Source: Peptococcus simiae
GTDB taxonomy: Bacteria > Bacillota > Peptococcia > Peptococcales > Peptococcaceae
Length of the DNA stretch: 64,000 nucleotides
NCBI RefSeq assembly: GCF_046097595.1
Contig: NZ_JBJUVG010000001.1
Location: 124,001 to 188,000, forward strand
Direction: 5' to 3'
This document shows, one piece after another, positions 1 through 8,829 of this stretch (its first letter is position 1; the number at the start of each line of letters is the position of its first letter). Position numbers and translations under genes: made by a program. The notes beneath the pieces are model-generated. The model was given only the letters and a program-made list of their open reading frames with translations. It did not search any database and was not told the DNA's origin.

Positions 1-1
1 C

Positions 2-802
2 TTTGCCAATAGTATTGCAGCGGGCCTAACCCTGCCCTTAGCCAACCGGCCGGGCTGGTCCTGGCGGCCGGCCATGCTGGTCTGGGTCTCCTTTGGCCTA
101 GTGGCCCTGGTTATCTGGCTGCTCTTGGCCAAAAAGCCCATGGCTGCCAGACGGCCTTCAACCGACCTGGCGGCAAGCAAGCAGGGTAAGGGGGGAGGCA
201 GCCTGGCAAAAGAGCCCATTGTTTGGGCCATTATGGCCTTTATGGGCTTCCAGTCGATGATTTTTTATTCCTACATCACCTGGATGCCGACCCTGCTCTT
301 GGACCGGGGGCTCAGCTCTGAACAGGTTGGTCTCCTGGTCTTCCTGTTCCAATTTTTCAGCATTCCTACCTCTTTTGTGACCCCGATGATTGCTGAACGT
401 TTGTCTGACCAGCGTATTTTGGGCATGTTCTCCGGCCTTTTCTATGCCTTTGGCTTTGGGGTGATGTTCTTCTTTCCCCAGGCCTCTATGCCCCTCCTGG
501 TTGCAGTGATGATTTCCATGGGCTTTGGCAGCGGGACTACGATTTCCATCGCGATGCTGCTCTTTAATGTCCGGACCCCGGATGTGTCGACGGCTGCCCG
601 CCTGTCGGGCCTGGCCCAGTCGGCCGGCTACCTAATGGCCGGGGTTGGGCCGGTGGCCATTGGCCGGGCCTATGATAGCTTTGGCGATTGGCGCTGGCCC
701 CTGGCCTTCCTGACCTTTGCCGCCCTGGTGGTGGCCCTCACCGGTTATCTGGGTGGCCGGGACCGGCTGGTGGCCTCTGTCCAGGGGCCGACTGATAAAT
801 GA
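2..802 (+). CDS. MFS transporter, CynX-like, C-terminal part (start outside window)
   Basis: The reading frame is open from base 2, so the gene begins upstream of the window; about 266 residues remain. What is visible is the second half of a 12-helix major facilitator: a helix ending in WLLLAKKP, a charged, Gly/Lys-rich central loop (about residues 45-70), then six hydrophobic helices. The order and tone (GWSWRPAML, YITWMPTLLLDRGLS, a late AGYLMAGVGPVAIG helix) resemble the cyanate-permease/CynX branch of MFS, whose members export or import small organic anions. The substrate cannot be read from this. It ends 14 bases before the next gene, so the two are probably co-transcribed. Family confidence is good, subfamily confidence moderate. 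Confidence 0.8.
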   Translation, partial: FANSIAAGLTLPLANRPGWSWRPAMLVWVSFGLVALVIWLLLAKKPMAARRPSTDLAASKQGKGGGSLAKEPIVWAIMAFMGFQSMIFYSYITWMPTLLLDRGLSSEQVGLLVFLFQFFSIPTSFVTPMIAERLSDQRILGMFSGLFYAFGFGVMFFFPQASMPLLVAVMISMGFGSGTTISIAMLLFNVRTPDVSTAARLSGLAQSAGYLMAGVGPVAIGRAYDSFGDWRWPLAFLTFAALVVALTGYLGGRDRLVASVQGPTDK

Positions 803-816
803 AATGAGGATGATTC

Positions 817-2538
817 ATGAAAAACTTTTCTTTGCCGATTAAAATTCTGCTTTTTATTGCCCTAATTGGGGTGAGCTGGTATGTTTGGCTGCCGCCCCTC
901 CACCTCCAGTCCACCCAGTTTTGGATCTATGTCTTTGCTCTGGCTGCCATTGGGGCCCTGTTTTTTGTCGGGGGGACCAGGGTGGTGGAGAAAACCGTTC
1001 ACTACATGGGCTTTGAACGGACCATCAAGTCCCGGGTGCCCTCTAAGCGGCTCTTCCAGGTTCTCCTGGTGATTGGCATGGGGGTGGCCCTGGTGGTGGT
1101 CGTGGGCTTTGTCAGCTCGACCCAGGTTTTCCACGCCGGCAAGTATGCCCATATCCTGGACAAGGAAAACGAAGAATTTACGGAAAAGGTCCAGCAGTTG
1201 CCGCCGGACCGGCTGCCGACCGTTGACCGGGATACGGCCATCCGCCTGGGCAACCGGAAGATGGGGGAAGTGGTCGACCTGGTCAGCCAGTTCACCGTCA
1301 GCGACCAGTACACCCAGATCAACTACCAGGATGACCCGGTCCGAGTTTCGCCCCTGCGGTATGCCAGCCTGGTCAAGTGGCTGATGAATACCGGGGAGGG
1401 GATTCCCTATTATATGCGGGTCAATATGATTGACGGGAAAACCGATCTGGTCAAAAGTGAAAAGCCCCTGCGCTATAGCAAGAGTGAGCACTTTAACCGG
1501 CACATTACCCGCCACCTCCGTCTCCAATACCCCTTGAAGCTCTTCTATAACTCCAACTTTGAAGTGGATGAGAAGGGGGTTCCCTACTGGATTACCCCGG
1601 TCTATCGGATGAGCGTGGGCCTCTTTGGCGGGCCGGACGTGAAGGAAGTCATCGTGACCAATGCCCAGGACGGGGCATCCAAGCTCTACAAGGTGGAAGA
1701 TGCTCCCACCTGGATTGACTGTGTCTACGAGGCCCCCCTGATCCTGAACCAAATCAACTGGAACGGAAAGTACCAACGGGGCTTTATCAACTCGATTATC
1801 GGTCAAAAGGGGGTCCTGCGGGCCACCGACGGCTATAACTACCTGGCCTTGAAGGATGACGTCTTTTTATACACCGGGATTACCTCCGTCAGTGCCGATG
1901 ACTCCAACATCGGCTTTGTCCTGGTCAATATGCGGACCAAGGAATGTGTCTTTTACAGCGTGGCCTCGGCAGAAGAATTTTCCGCCATGGGGTCGGCTGA
2001 AGGGGCCGTCCAGGAGAAACAGTACAAGGCCACCTTCCCCCTCCTGATCAACATGGGGGACCGGCCGACCTACTTCCTCTCCCTCAAGGACGAGGCCGGG
2101 CTCATCAAGATGTACGCCTTTATCGATGCGGAGAACTACCAGCATGTGGTCACCTCCAGCAATGTGGCGGAAGCCTACAAGACCTATGCCAGCCAGCAGA
2201 ATGTCCAGGTTGATCCCGGGAGTGCCGGTAAGAGTAAGCCGGTGGCCGGCAAGCTGGTAGACATCCAGAGCGTGGTCATTGAAGGCAATAGCGTCTTCTA
2301 CATGCTCCTGGAAGGGGATAGCACCGTCTACATGGCCCAGGCTACTATTTCAGAACAACTGCCCTTTATCCATCCCGGTGATGAGGTTACCTTGAAGGTA
2401 GCCGGCGATGGCCAGGCCCTCCGGGTCACCAGCCTGGAAAGGGGCCTTATCCCTGAAGATGAAACACTTGAAAAGACCGACAAAAAGGTCGATAAAAAGA
2501 CCGAAGCAGCTGAGCAAAAGGCCGTCAAGGCGGCCTGA
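817..2538 (+). CDS. Large membrane-anchored protein, function unknown
   Basis: 573 residues. Two N-terminal transmembrane segments (about residues 8-26 and 33-52) and a third near 83-103 anchor a large, mostly soluble domain of about 420 residues. That domain has conserved-looking motifs such as RYASLVKWL, GIPYYMRVNM, GLFGGPDVKE, TWIDCVYEA and DGYNYLALKDDVF. The last 30 residues are Lys/Glu/Asp-rich and probably disordered. I recall similar long proteins in other Clostridia, usually labelled only as CvpA-family or uncharacterised membrane proteins; I cannot assign a function. The ATG follows GAGGATG. A terminator follows directly, so it ends the transcription unit that starts in the MFS gene. 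Confidence 0.7.
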   Translation: MKNFSLPIKILLFIALIGVSWYVWLPPLHLQSTQFWIYVFALAAIGALFFVGGTRVVEKTVHYMGFERTIKSRVPSKRLFQVLLVIGMGVALVVVVGFVSSTQVFHAGKYAHILDKENEEFTEKVQQLPPDRLPTVDRDTAIRLGNRKMGEVVDLVSQFTVSDQYTQINYQDDPVRVSPLRYASLVKWLMNTGEGIPYYMRVNMIDGKTDLVKSEKPLRYSKSEHFNRHITRHLRLQYPLKLFYNSNFEVDEKGVPYWITPVYRMSVGLFGGPDVKEVIVTNAQDGASKLYKVEDAPTWIDCVYEAPLILNQINWNGKYQRGFINSIIGQKGVLRATDGYNYLALKDDVFLYTGITSVSADDSNIGFVLVNMRTKECVFYSVASAEEFSAMGSAEGAVQEKQYKATFPLLINMGDRPTYFLSLKDEAGLIKMYAFIDAENYQHVVTSSNVAEAYKTYASQQNVQVDPGSAGKSKPVAGKLVDIQSVVIEGNSVFYMLLEGDSTVYMAQATISEQLPFIHPGDEVTLKVAGDGQALRVTSLERGLIPEDETLEKTDKKVDKKTEAAEQKAVKAA

Positions 2539-2560
2539 AGCTCTGGTATCCATCCAAGTC

Positions 2561-2594
2561 AACGCCCTGTCGCTTTTTTAGCGGCAGGGCGTTT
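2561..2594 (+). terminator. Rho-independent terminator
   Basis: AACGCCCTGTCGC and GCGGCAGGGCGTT form a 13-bp stem with one G-T pair around a T-rich loop, and are followed by TTTAATATT. It closes the unit ending at 2538. Confidence 0.8.
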
Positions 2595-2598
2595 AATA

Positions 2599-2627
2599 TT
2601 GTGGTTGTGTTGGGTAAGTGATACAAT
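2599..2627 (+). promoter_or_regulatory. Candidate sigma-A promoter
   Basis: TTGTGG at 2599-2604 and TACAAT at 2622-2627 are separated by 17 bases. The site lies between a terminator and the YbjQ-like gene, about 48 bases ahead of its start. Confidence 0.5.
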
Positions 2628-2674
2628 AAAGCTAAGAAAATACCTGCTCAACGCCATTTTAAGGAGGAAGCACT

Positions 2675-2998
2675 ATGCTTATCTTAACAACCCCCCTACC
2701 GGCCGGTCTTGGCCGGGACGTGACAGAAGTCCTCGGCCCCGTCATCGGTGAAGCCGTTGTCGGGATGCACATCGGTAAGGACATTACCGCCGGTATCCGG
2801 GATATTTTCGGTGGCCGGTCAGCCAGCTACGAGAAGGAACTCAAGGGTGCCTATGAGGATGTTTTAGCAGAAATCGAAAAACGGGCTGAAGCCCTGGGGG
2901 CCGATGCCGTCATCGGCCTGGACTTTTCCCTGACCACCCTGGGCACCGGGAGCATGCTGGCCGTGGCGGCCTGTGGGACGGCCGTTAAACTCAGCTAG
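2675..2998 (+). CDS. YbjQ/UPF0145 (heavy-metal-binding-like) protein
   Basis: 107 residues, the usual size of the family. The middle (HIGKDITAGIRDIFGGRSASYE) and the end (ALGADAVIGLDFS, then a Gly-rich strand) match the YbjQ/DUF74 pattern of a small oligomeric beta-barrel-like protein. The family is named for a proposed metal-binding role that has little experimental support. The start has a strong AAGGAGG about 8 bases upstream. The gene has its own promoter and sits 26 bases ahead of an ABC exporter, so it may be the first gene of that operon. Confidence 0.85.
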   Translation: MLILTTPLPAGLGRDVTEVLGPVIGEAVVGMHIGKDITAGIRDIFGGRSASYEKELKGAYEDVLAEIEKRAEALGADAVIGLDFSLTTLGTGSMLAVAACGTAVKLS

Positions 2999-3024
2999 GT
3001 GATTTAAGAAGGGAGGCTTACCTT

Positions 3025-3765
3025 ATGGTTCAATTCGATCAAGTAACCAAGCGCTACGGGTCCACCGTGGCCCTGGATCGGCTGTCCCTGGATATCCGTG
3101 ATGGGGAAATCTTCGGCCTGATCGGCCACAATGGGGCCGGGAAGTCGACGACCATTAAGTGCCTGACCAGTATTATTGCCCCGGACGAGGGCAAGATTAC
3201 CGTTGGCGGCCTGGACCTGGCCAGCCACCGCAACGAAGTCAAGCAGATGATCGGCTATGTGCCCGATTCGCCGGATATGTTCTTAAAGTCGACCGCCATG
3301 GTCTACTGGGCCTTTATCGCCAAGGTCTTCGGCGTCCCGGATGACCTCCGGGACCGGCGGATTGAGGACCTTTGCCGGCTCTTTGAGCTGGGTGAGGCCC
3401 GTTACCAGACCATTGAAGGCTTTTCCCATGGGATGCGGCAGAAGGTCTTCGTCATCGGGGCCCTCCTGCCGGAGCCGGCCCTCTGGGTCCTGGACGAGCC
3501 CCTAACGGGCCTGGACCCCCAGAGCGCCTACAACTTAAAGGAGATGATGCGCCGGCATACAGCCGAAGGCCATACCGTCCTTTTTTCCACCCACGTCCTG
3601 TCGGTGGCTGAAGAGCTCTGCGACCGGATTGGAATCTTACGCCATGGCCGGCTAATCTTTGTCGGCACCATGGATGACCTGCGGGCGGCCCACCCCGGTG
3701 ACAGCCTGGAGGATATCTACCTCCGCCTGGTGGCTTCTGCAGAAGAAGGGACCGATGCCCCATGA
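3025..3765 (+). CDS. ABC transporter ATP-binding protein
   Basis: 246 residues with the full set of ABC ATPase signatures: Walker A GHNGAGKST (about residues 34-42), a Q-loop region, the signature loop as FSHGMRQKV, Walker B with the catalytic Glu in VLDEPLTGLDP, and the switch His in STHVLS. The non-canonical SHGMRQK signature is common in ABC-2 type exporters of the CcmA/YhaQ group. The start follows GGGAGG. The stop overlaps the start of the permease gene by four bases (ATGA), which implies translational coupling and a two-gene exporter. The exported substrate is unknown. Confidence 0.92.
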   Translation: MVQFDQVTKRYGSTVALDRLSLDIRDGEIFGLIGHNGAGKSTTIKCLTSIIAPDEGKITVGGLDLASHRNEVKQMIGYVPDSPDMFLKSTAMVYWAFIAKVFGVPDDLRDRRIEDLCRLFELGEARYQTIEGFSHGMRQKVFVIGALLPEPALWVLDEPLTGLDPQSAYNLKEMMRRHTAEGHTVLFSTHVLSVAEELCDRIGILRHGRLIFVGTMDDLRAAHPGDSLEDIYLRLVASAEEGTDAP

Positions 3766-5384
3766 CCTTCCGACCGGCCTTATTCAAAGAACTCCTCCGC
3801 TTTAACCTGATTTTTACCAATACCGCAGTGACCGATAAGCTCCGACAAAAACATGCCGCCAAGCTCAAAGAGCGGCCCGAGGCCCTGTCCGACCTGATCT
3901 TACGCAAGAACTACCTTTGGCCGGGGATTACGGTTTTCCTGATTTATTCCCTGCTCTTTGCAGCGGTGGACTTTGCCGCCCTGCCCATGTACCTGGACTT
4001 CCTGGTCCTTATGATGACCCTGGTTCCGATTATGCAGAGCTTTACGGCCTTTTACAACATTTTCTATGAAAGCGCCGATACCACCGCCTATATGCCCCTG
4101 CCGGTCTACCCCCAGGAGCTTTTCCTGGCCCGGTTGGCTGTGGTGGGCCTGGCCGGTTGTGCCTTCCTGGCCCCGGTGGTCAGTTTCTTTGCCCTCTTCT
4201 TTTGGCGGAATGGCTTTGGCTGGCCGACCCTTATCCTGGGGACAATCCTGTGGTCTCTGGTGGTCTTTTTCGTCTACACCTACCTGAATATCTTCATCCT
4301 CCAGCTCTTGGCCAAGACCGCTGCCTTCAGCCGGATGAATAGCCAGGTCCTGACGGTGGTCAATGTCCTGGGCCAGCTGCTGGCGGTAGTGGTCCTGGTC
4401 TTTGCCATTTGGACGGTCCAGGGGGTCATCGACATCGGGGCAAACGGTCTGGTATCCTCACCGGGCCCCCTGTCCGGCCTCATCCTGTCCCGTTGGCACT
4501 GGCCGGTCCTTATTGGCATTTTGCTGGTCTTTGCCGGCCTGGCGGTCCTGGTTTACCGGCGACTGGCGGTCCACTACTACGATACGGTTTTCACCGTTGA
4601 AACAGCCCGGCATGGGAAAAAGCAGGCTGTCCGGTCAGACAGGGCCCGACAGGCAGCCGACGGGAGCCTGCGGAAGATCCTCTGGCAGTACAACTGGCGC
4701 CGGCTGGATGACGTGACCCTCGTCAGCCAAACCCTCCTGTCACCAATCCTCCTACCAGCCTGTCTGATTCTCCCCCAGGTCTTCCTGGGTAACCAGCTGT
4801 CGGCCGCCTTTTATGAGGACCCCCTCATGGGGATTTTAGCCGGCCTCCTCTTCGGCCTTGGCATGGCCCTGGTCACCAATGCCATGGGAGTACCCCTGGC
4901 GGGGAACATCGTTTCCATGGACCGGGGAGACTTCAGCTATATCTGCACCCTGCCCCTGGATATGGGAACCTATATCCGGGAAAAATGGCTCTTCGCCACG
5001 GTTATTTCCGGCCTCTTGGCCTCCCTGGCCATTATCCTGGGTGGCCTGGCCTTAAAGCTATGGCTGGGCATCCTGCCGGCCCTCCTGGTCTACTGGCTCC
5101 TCCATGCCATCATATCGGCCAATTGGATCATCTTCGACCTGCGCAACCTCCACCTGACCTGGCAGAGTGCTACAGACCTCCTGAACCGGGTCCCCCGGGC
5201 CCTGATGGCCCTCGGTATCTTCCTGGGTATGGGCCTGGTGTCGGCGGTGGTCATTGGCCTGGGGGCCCTGGCCTTCTTTAAGGGGCCCCTCCTGGGCCTG
5301 GTCCTGACCCTGGCCTTTATCACCCTCCTGGTCCTGGGCCTGGCGCTGATGGCCCGGGTGCGGCGGCAGGCGGTTCGGTTTTAG
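3762..5384 (+). CDS. ABC-2 type transporter permease
   Basis: 540 residues, very hydrophobic, with roughly 12 predicted membrane segments in two blocks (about residues 50-270 and 320-535) split by a basic cytoplasmic stretch (about 275-305, rich in Arg/Lys). The length and two-block layout fit the large fused permeases paired with a single ATPase in Clostridia. It overlaps the ATPase gene by four bases and is surely its partner. No extracellular domain or substrate clue is seen. It ends 11 bases ahead of the Nudix gene. Confidence 0.85.
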   Translation: MTFRPALFKELLRFNLIFTNTAVTDKLRQKHAAKLKERPEALSDLILRKNYLWPGITVFLIYSLLFAAVDFAALPMYLDFLVLMMTLVPIMQSFTAFYNIFYESADTTAYMPLPVYPQELFLARLAVVGLAGCAFLAPVVSFFALFFWRNGFGWPTLILGTILWSLVVFFVYTYLNIFILQLLAKTAAFSRMNSQVLTVVNVLGQLLAVVVLVFAIWTVQGVIDIGANGLVSSPGPLSGLILSRWHWPVLIGILLVFAGLAVLVYRRLAVHYYDTVFTVETARHGKKQAVRSDRARQAADGSLRKILWQYNWRRLDDVTLVSQTLLSPILLPACLILPQVFLGNQLSAAFYEDPLMGILAGLLFGLGMALVTNAMGVPLAGNIVSMDRGDFSYICTLPLDMGTYIREKWLFATVISGLLASLAIILGGLALKLWLGILPALLVYWLLHAIISANWIIFDLRNLHLTWQSATDLLNRVPRALMALGIFLGMGLVSAVVIGLGALAFFKGPLLGLVLTLAFITLLVLGLALMARVRRQAVRF

Positions 5385-5395
5385 AAAGGACGATT

Positions 5396-5893
5396 ATGGG
5401 ACTAACGACTTTGTGCTATCTCAAGTATGAGGATGATGTTCTCATGCTCTACCGGAATAAAAAAGACCATGATGTCAACCGGGGCAAGTGGATCGGGGTC
5501 GGGGGGAAGTTCCTCCCCGGCGAAAGCCCCGATGAGTGTGCCCGGCGGGAAATCCGGGAAGAAACCGGCCTGGTACCGGAGACCCTGGCCTACCGGGGCA
5601 TCGTCACCTTCTGCTATGATGAGGCCCCGCCCGAGTATATGCACGTCTACCTGGGGACGGTCGACAGCCGGGACCTGACCCCCTGTGATGAGGGGACCCT
5701 CCGTTGGGTGCCCGAAGAGGAGGTCCCGGCCCTGGCCCTCTGGCCCGGCGACCGGCTCTTTCTGCCCCTGGCCCTGGATGAAGAGGGGCCGGCCTTTTCC
5801 ATGAAACTGGTCTATAAGGATGATATCCTGGTCCAGGCGGCCTTAAATGGCGAGCCGATGAAGGTATCGGTGGTCCAGAGCCTCTTTCAGTAA
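5396..5893 (+). CDS. Nudix hydrolase, 8-oxo-dGTP diphosphatase-like
   Basis: 165 residues. The Nudix box is complete: G-x5-E-x7-REIREETGL starting at GKFLPGES (about residues 37-60), so the metal-binding Glu residues are present. The N-terminal LCYLKYEDDVLMLYRNKK and the WIGVGGK strand resemble the MTH1/MutT-like branch that removes oxidised dNTPs. A late MKLVYKDD segment is typical of the same branch. The start follows GAAAGGA. It closes the run of plus-strand genes from 2675 and meets topB tail to tail across a shared terminator. Confidence 0.88.
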   Translation: MGLTTLCYLKYEDDVLMLYRNKKDHDVNRGKWIGVGGKFLPGESPDECARREIREETGLVPETLAYRGIVTFCYDEAPPEYMHVYLGTVDSRDLTPCDEGTLRWVPEEEVPALALWPGDRLFLPLALDEEGPAFSMKLVYKDDILVQAALNGEPMKVSVVQSLFQ

Positions 5894-5938
5894 AAAAGCC
5901 CGATGGCTGTTGAACTTTTCAACAGCCATCGGGCTTTT
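5894..5938. terminator. Bidirectional terminator between the Nudix gene and topB
   Basis: AAAAGCCCGATGGCTGTTGAA is followed after CTT by its exact complement ending in TTTT. The A-run on one side and T-run on the other let it work for both converging genes. Confidence 0.9.
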
Positions 5939-5939
5939 C

Positions 5940-8126
5940 TTATTGGTCCTTGTTTTTTAAGGCAGCGGCCCAGGCATCGGCGAAGGCATTGGCGCCAATG
6001 TCTTTTTCCTTGGCTTGTTTTTTCTGGTAGGCGGCCACGTCCCGGCGGGTGGACTTTTGCCCGCCCTTGTGCCTGTCGTTAAAGCGGTCAAACCGGTCCC
6101 GGAAGCCGCAGCTGTTGCAGGCGTAGAGTTTGTGGCCGTCTTTTTGAATGATGACCAGGGGCTTGCGGCACTGGGGACACCGGGCCCCGGTTTTTTGGCT
6201 GACGGTTTCCCGGTAGCCGCAGGCCGGGTCCGGGCAGACCCGGAGCTTGCCCCGTTTGCCCTCTACAGCTAAGAGGAGCTTGCCACAGTCCGGACAGGGG
6301 GTGGCGGTTTCATTGTCGTGCTTGAAGATGGCCTCGCTCTTTTTGACGGCCTGGACTAAGTCGCTGGCGAAGTGGCGCATATCGGCATCAAAGGCGGCCG
6401 GGTCTTCCTGGCCCTTGGCGATGGCGGCCAGGCGTTCTTCCCACTGGGCGGTCAGGAGGGGGGACCGGAGGTCGGCCGGGACTAGGTCAATGAGCTGGCG
6501 GCCCTTGGCGGTGGGCAGGATGCTCTTGCCTTCTTTCGTGATATAGAAGTTCTTGAAGAGCTTCTCAATGATGTCTGCCCGGGTGGCCGGGGTTCCGATG
6601 CCGCCGCTTTCCTTGAGGATCTTATTGGCATGGGCATCGTCCACGAAGGCCTGGGGGTTTTCCATGGCGGCCAGGAGGGTCCCCTCGCTAAAGCGGTGGG
6701 GGGGCCGGGTCCGACGTTCGTTCTTGCTGGAGGTCAGGCCCTTTAGGGCCTGGCCCTTGGCCAGCCGGGGAAGGGCTTGGACCGGGGCCTCGTCTTCGTC
6801 GCTTTCCACGGTGGCCGCTTCGGCCTGGGCCACCGCCCGCCAGCCGGCGTTGAGGGTGACTTCGCCCTTGGCGGTAAAGCGTTCGCCGGCGACCTCTGCT
6901 TCAAAGCTGGTGTCCTGGACTTCAGCCGGGCCCAGGAAGGCCCCTAAAAAGCGTTCGACGATGAGCTTGTAGATAAAGTGTTCATGCTGGTTGAGGTCTG
7001 CCGACCCGGGCCGGACTTCTGTAGGCAGGAGGGCGTGGTGGTTGCTGACCTTGGCATTGTTGTAAAAGCCGGCCGGGAGCTGGGCCTTTTGGCTGATAAT
7101 TTCCTTGACGACAGCCCCGTAGGGGCCGCTCCGTAAGGCGGCCAGGCGGTCGGGCATGCTGGCGGCTAGGTCCTCGGTCAGGTGACGGCTGTCGGTCCGG
7201 GGGTAGGTGACCAGCTTGTGGACCTCGTAGAGCCGTTGGAGGTGGTGGAGGGTGTCCTTGGGGCTCATGCCCTGGCGGGCATTGGCGTCCCGTTGGAGGG
7301 TGGTCAGGTCATAGAGGAGGGGCGGGTTGACCTTCCGCTTTTTCTCCTTTATGCCGGTAATCCGGCCGGTCTGGTCCCGGAGTTTATTGATGAGGGCCTG
7401 GGCGGCGTCTTCACTGTAAATCCGATTGCCGTCCTTGCCCTGCCACTCCCAGCGGACGCCGGCGCCGTTGGCGGTAATGACGTAGTAGGGGGTAGCCTTA
7501 AAGCGGGCAATGGCCTCTTCCCGGGCCACAATCATGGCCAGGGTGGGGGTTTGGACCCGGCCGGCGGAGAGTTGGGCGTTAAAGCGGGTGGTCAGGGCCC
7601 GGGTGATGTTTAGGCCCACCAGCCAGTCGGCTTCGGCCCGGGCCAGGGCAGAGGCGGCCAGGTTATCATACTTGGCCGCCGGTTGGAGCTGGGCCATGCC
7701 GTCTCGGATGGCCTTGTCGGTTTGGGCGGAAATCCAGAGCCGGTACATGGGCTTTTTGGCCCCGGACTTGTCAATAATCCAGCGGGCGACCAACTCCCCT
7801 TCCCGGCCGGCATCGGTGGCGATGATGATCTTATCGACATCCTTGCGCAGGAGCTGCTTTTTAACGGTGGAAAACTGCTTGCGGGCGCCGGGCAGGATGA
7901 CCGTTTTCATTTTTTCGGGCATCATGGGCAGGGTATTGAGCCGCCACTTGCTGTATTTTTCATCGTACTTTTCCGGGTCAGCCAGGCCGACCAGGTGGCC
8001 CAGGGCCCAGGTGATGATATACTTGTCGCCTTCGATATAGCCTTCCCGGCGGTTTTTAGCGCCCAGGTGGCGGGCCAGGTCCCGGCCGACAGAGGGCTTT
8101 TCAGCGAGTATCAGGGTTTTGGACAA
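5940..8126 (-). CDS. topB: DNA topoisomerase III
   Basis: 728 residues, normal for Bacillota TopB. The TOPRIM domain opens the protein (AEKPSVGRDLA, then ATDAGREGELVARW with the acidic metal-binding residues). The type IA core follows with SAGRVQTPTLAMI and the catalytic Tyr in LVTYPRTDSRHL (about residue 308). Two C-terminal zinc ribbons are seen (CPDCGK to CPDPACGY, and CPQCRK to CNSCGF). The start is TTG: GAGGAGG lies 7 bases upstream and no ATG or GTG fits better. It decatenates DNA. A terminator separates it from the flavoprotein gene upstream, so it probably has its own expression. Confidence 0.95.
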   Translation of the reverse strand: MSKTLILAEKPSVGRDLARHLGAKNRREGYIEGDKYIITWALGHLVGLADPEKYDEKYSKWRLNTLPMMPEKMKTVILPGARKQFSTVKKQLLRKDVDKIIIATDAGREGELVARWIIDKSGAKKPMYRLWISAQTDKAIRDGMAQLQPAAKYDNLAASALARAEADWLVGLNITRALTTRFNAQLSAGRVQTPTLAMIVAREEAIARFKATPYYVITANGAGVRWEWQGKDGNRIYSEDAAQALINKLRDQTGRITGIKEKKRKVNPPLLYDLTTLQRDANARQGMSPKDTLHHLQRLYEVHKLVTYPRTDSRHLTEDLAASMPDRLAALRSGPYGAVVKEIISQKAQLPAGFYNNAKVSNHHALLPTEVRPGSADLNQHEHFIYKLIVERFLGAFLGPAEVQDTSFEAEVAGERFTAKGEVTLNAGWRAVAQAEAATVESDEDEAPVQALPRLAKGQALKGLTSSKNERRTRPPHRFSEGTLLAAMENPQAFVDDAHANKILKESGGIGTPATRADIIEKLFKNFYITKEGKSILPTAKGRQLIDLVPADLRSPLLTAQWEERLAAIAKGQEDPAAFDADMRHFASDLVQAVKKSEAIFKHDNETATPCPDCGKLLLAVEGKRGKLRVCPDPACGYRETVSQKTGARCPQCRKPLVIIQKDGHKLYACNSCGFRDRFDRFNDRHKGGQKSTRRDVAAYQKKQAKEKDIGANAFADAWAAALKNKDQ

Positions 8127-8142
8127 GGGACTTCCTCCTCAA

Positions 8143-8187
8143 TAAAAGATGCACCGCTCTAATCGGCTGGGCCGACCGGATGGTGCA
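8143..8187 (-). terminator. Terminator between the NimA-like gene and topB
   Basis: On the minus strand ATGCACC and GGTGCAT close a two-tier stem that contains TCGGC/GCCGA, followed by CTTTTATT. The topB ribosome site begins directly after the T-run. Confidence 0.65.
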
Positions 8188-8216
8188 TGGATGGACAGGC
8201 TTATGCTATGATAGGG

Positions 8217-8684
8217 CTACCGGTCCCGGTTGGCCTTGCCGCTGACGGCTTCAATATCAAAGCGGACAATGGCCGTCCGGGGCAGGCTGCCGGCGATGAC
8301 TTCGTCCCGCCGGGCTTCACCGGCGGCCAGCTGGTCGCAAAGGGCGGTAATGGCCATGAGCCGTTCGTCCTCGTCTTCAACGACCCGGACCGTCCCTTCC
8401 AGCATGAGGGCGTCATAGTTGGTCACAAAAAATTCCGGCATGACGGATTCATTTAAGACCACCGTAAAGTGGGCCCGGTTATGGGCCCGGATGGCGTCAA
8501 TTTTCCGGCCGCTTTTGGCAGCATGGAAGTAGAGGGCCTGGCGGCCGGCGACATAGACATAGTTCAGGGGGACCCCGTAGGGCCGGCCCTGGGCATCGAT
8601 TAGAGATAGGATGCCGTAACTGGCGGTCGGTAGCCGCTCAAAGACCCTTGCTTCCGTATATTTAATCCGATGGTACTTAGCCAT
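8217..8684 (-). CDS. Pyridoxamine 5'-phosphate oxidase-fold flavoprotein (NimA-like)
   Basis: 155 residues from the ATG that has GGAGG 5-6 bases upstream; a GTG two codons earlier overlaps that ribosome site and is less likely. The split-barrel FMN-binding fold shows as ASYGILSLIDAQGRPYGVPLNYVY, then YFHAAKSGRKIDAIRAHNR and a LEGTVRVVED strand. This pattern is typical of the 5-nitroimidazole reductase (NimA)/YhbP-like group, which reduces nitro compounds or binds flavins. It stands alone between a divergent small gene and topB. The exact substrate is unknown. Confidence 0.85.
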   Translation of the reverse strand: MAKYHRIKYTEARVFERLPTASYGILSLIDAQGRPYGVPLNYVYVAGRQALYFHAAKSGRKIDAIRAHNRAHFTVVLNESVMPEFFVTNYDALMLEGTVRVVEDEDERLMAITALCDQLAAGEARRDEVIAGSLPRTAIVRFDIEAVSGKANRDR

Positions 8685-8715
8685 AGGCACCTCCGTGTGG
8701 ATGAGGAGAGATAGA

Positions 8716-8829
8716 ATGATTACATTTATTTACGCATTAGCCCTTATTTTTTGGCTGGTCGCCCTGGTGATGATGGGGCGGGTGGCCTATCAGTTGATTC
8801 AAATTTTTCGCCGGCGCCGCCGGGGCTAG
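8716..8829 (+). CDS. 37-residue single-pass membrane microprotein
   Basis: A short ORF starting ATGATTACA with GAGGAGA 6 bases upstream. The product is one transmembrane helix (about residues 2-28, mostly Ile/Leu/Ala/Trp/Val) followed by a strongly basic tail, FRRRRRG. The tail predicts an N-out, C-in protein held by the positive-inside rule. It lies alone between two minus-strand genes, divergent from the NimA-like gene, and its stop codon overlaps the 3' end of the next gene by four bases. I recognise no family. A good ribosome site and a coherent membrane design argue that it is real, but it is short enough for chance. Confidence 0.5.
   Translation: MITFIYALALIFWLVALVMMGRVAYQLIQIFRRRRRG

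Noticed and set aside
862..1806. 314-residue minus-strand ORF
   Set aside because: It is the mirror of the membrane-protein gene at 817-2538, rich in Pro/His/Gly from GC-biased third positions, with no ribosome site or motif.
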